Shown one piece after another: positions 25,398-26,268 of a stretch of DNA of 26,268 nucleotides (the first letter of the stretch is position 1; each line of letters opens with the position of its first letter). Origin of the DNA: an uncultured Clostridia bacterium (GTDB lineage Bacteria; Bacillota; Clostridia; TANB77; CAG-508); contig CAQPRV010000136.1 of the NCBI GenBank assembly GCA_948857205.1, positions 1 through 26,268 of the forward strand. The letters are read 5' to 3'. The notes beneath the pieces were generated by a model. The model saw only the letters and a list, made by a program, of their open reading frames with translations. It was not told where the DNA came from and made no database searches. The position numbers and the translations under genes were made by a program.

Positions 25398-26212
25398 TTA
25401 TTCTCCTTTTTCTTCTACATCTTCTTTTTTATTATTTTTACATGCTTTGATTTTTAGTATTCTTTTATCTTCATATTCTTCTATTTTATAAGTTACTGTT
25501 TCTGTTTCTATAATTGGAGTTTCTTCATCTTCTGGTATTCTTCCTAATTTTTCTAATAAATATCCAGATATTGTATCATAATCGCCTTCTGGAATATCTA
25601 CATTTAGCAATTTATTTACATCATATATTGTTATACTTCCACTTAATAAATATGTGTTGCTATCTATTTGCTCAAATTCTTTTTCTTCTTCATCATATTC
25701 GTCAAATATGTCTCCTACTAGTTCTTCTAATATGTCCTCCATTGTTACTATTCCTGCAGTTCCACCATATTCATCTATTATAATTGCCATTTGTATTTTA
25801 TTTTTTTGTAATTCTTTAAATACTTCGTTTATTAGTCTATTTTGAGAAACAAAATATGCTTCTTTCATGACATTTTTTACTTTAAACGTTTTTTTGTTTA
25901 TATTTTTTAGAACATCTTTTATATATAAAATTCCTTTTATTTCATCTATTGTTTCATCATATACTGGTATTCTACTATATCTATATTCTTCCTCTGATAA
26001 TTCTTCAATTAATTCTTCTAGACTTATATTTATATCAACTGCAAAAATATCTTTTCTATGTGTCATTATTTCTGACACTGTTATATCATTAAATTCAAAT
26101 ACATTATTTATTAATTCTTTTTCTTCTTCTTTTATTGTTCCGTTTTCCGATCTGCTTCCCCTTTCTGTCCTGCTTCTGTTTGTGGGTTTGTTTGTTTTGT
26201 TTCTGTTTGCAA
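25398..26212 (-). CDS. CorC/HlyC-type CBS-domain protein, with two adjacent CGGA +1 recoding sites
   Basis: Cytoplasmic protein with two CBS domains (about 60-175; YSRIPVYDETIDEIKGILYIKD and GGTAGIVTMEDILEELVGDI) and a C-terminal CorC_HlyC domain (about 190-255), as in E. coli CorC; the DUF21 membrane domain of longer relatives is absent. The conserved segment EEEKELINNVFEFNDITVSEIMTHR precedes the first CBS domain; the first usable start in its own frame (GTG 26078) would cut through it. In a different frame a TTG at 26212, with GGAG 9 bases upstream, leads into an acidic Gln/Thr-rich segment. Skipping C26149 and C26142 joins the two, giving 270 residues. The start choice is inference; the alternative is a non-standard start in the downstream frame. 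It is followed by the WG-repeat gene after 5 bp. Confidence 0.72.
26139..26149 (-). other. CGGA +1 recoding sites 6 and 7 (CorC-type gene), seven bases apart
   Basis: On the minus strand the upstream frame reads GAA GCA GAT CGG AAA. Skipping C26149 gives GGA AAA CGG, and skipping C26142 gives GGA ACA ATA AAA GAA. The product reads E-A-D-G-K-G-T-I-K-E-E. Both have the same CGGA form as the other sites. A weaker case than sites 1-5 because the N-terminal segment is not conserved. Confidence 0.55.
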
Positions 26213-26224
26213 ATAAATCAACTC

Positions 26225-26268
26225 CTATTTATGAAATATGATAAGGTAAAGACCTACAACAACTACTA
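26225..26268 (-). CDS. C-terminal tail of an upstream membrane protein (partial)
   Basis: Reading in from the right edge, an open frame gives a hydrophobic tail VVVVGLYLIIFHK and a TAG stop at 26227-26225. Such an end could belong to a DgkA-like kinase, whose gene often lies in a comparable neighbourhood, but too little is visible to decide. Confidence 0.3.
   Translation of the reverse strand, partial: VVVVGLYLIIFHK

Noticed and set aside
388..26212. The frame breaks are sequencing or assembly errors
   Set aside because: Errors would be expected in the many A/T homopolymers, as both insertions and deletions. Instead every break is one extra base in the identical context CGGA, while the many other GGA triplets in the window are undisturbed. 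Not fully excluded without raw reads.

Overview
The window is low-GC, AT-rich chromosomal DNA of an endospore-forming Firmicute, most likely an anaerobic gut-type Clostridium relative. It carries spoIVA behind a SigE-type promoter, a gerA-type germinant receptor operon, a YetF/DUF4363 pair, a Clostridia-style LonB-like protease, strong AGGAGG ribosome sites and AGA-dominated arginine codons. I cannot name the species. No prophage, integrase, transposase, CRISPR array or tRNA gene is visible.

Layout. 1-190 (-): 5'-truncated PHP-domain fragment running off the edge. 388-2788 (+): LonB-like protease. 2951-4098 (-): yetF-like gene and DUF4363 gene. 4258-4632 (+): small four-helix membrane protein. 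4705-6944 (-): eukaryotic-type UDP-sugar pyrophosphorylase followed by a left-handed beta-helix protein, with a pair of inverted GGGGACGGAG repeats between and inside them. 7149-8627 (+): spoIVA. 8856-9974 (-): membrane-anchored transglutaminase-like protein. 10076-14342 (+): gerAA-gerAB-gerAC plus a 58-residue membrane protein. 14339-14950: palindromic repeat, terminator, a start-less InlB-repeat remnant and a structured repeat. 14986-20003 (-): a run of co-directional genes read as hydrolase, SAM methyltransferase, RluA-type pseudouridine synthase, secG, rnr, with a second copy of the structured repeat between secG and rnr. 20148-26212 (-): small membrane protein, uvrC, patatin-like lipase, WG-repeat protein and CorC/HlyC-type CBS protein, then the tail of another gene at the right edge.

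The main observation concerns translation. Five genes (LonB-like protease, gerAA twice, RluA-type synthase, hydrolase, and CorC-type protein twice) are not readable in one frame. In every case the break is the same: the zero frame reaches a CGG codon followed by A, and the homologous protein resumes exactly one base later at GGA. In gerAA both restored residues are the conserved glycines of the family. By eye I find no CGG used as an ordinary in-frame codon in any of the other genes of the window; all other CGG triplets lie out of frame. The simplest reading is that CGG is an unassigned or very slowly decoded codon here and that CGGA is read as a single glycine, either by +1 frameshifting at the hungry CGG or by a tRNA that decodes four bases. 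Random sequencing error does not explain seven breaks of identical form. To my knowledge this is not a described decoding system, but I could not search for it.

Secondary observations are the two-copy structured element flanking rnr, the GGGGACGGAG palindrome family including a 54-bp hairpin that overlaps a stop codon, a REP-like repeat that supplies the C-terminus of the UDP-sugar pyrophosphorylase, and a GerAC that lacks the lipobox cysteine.
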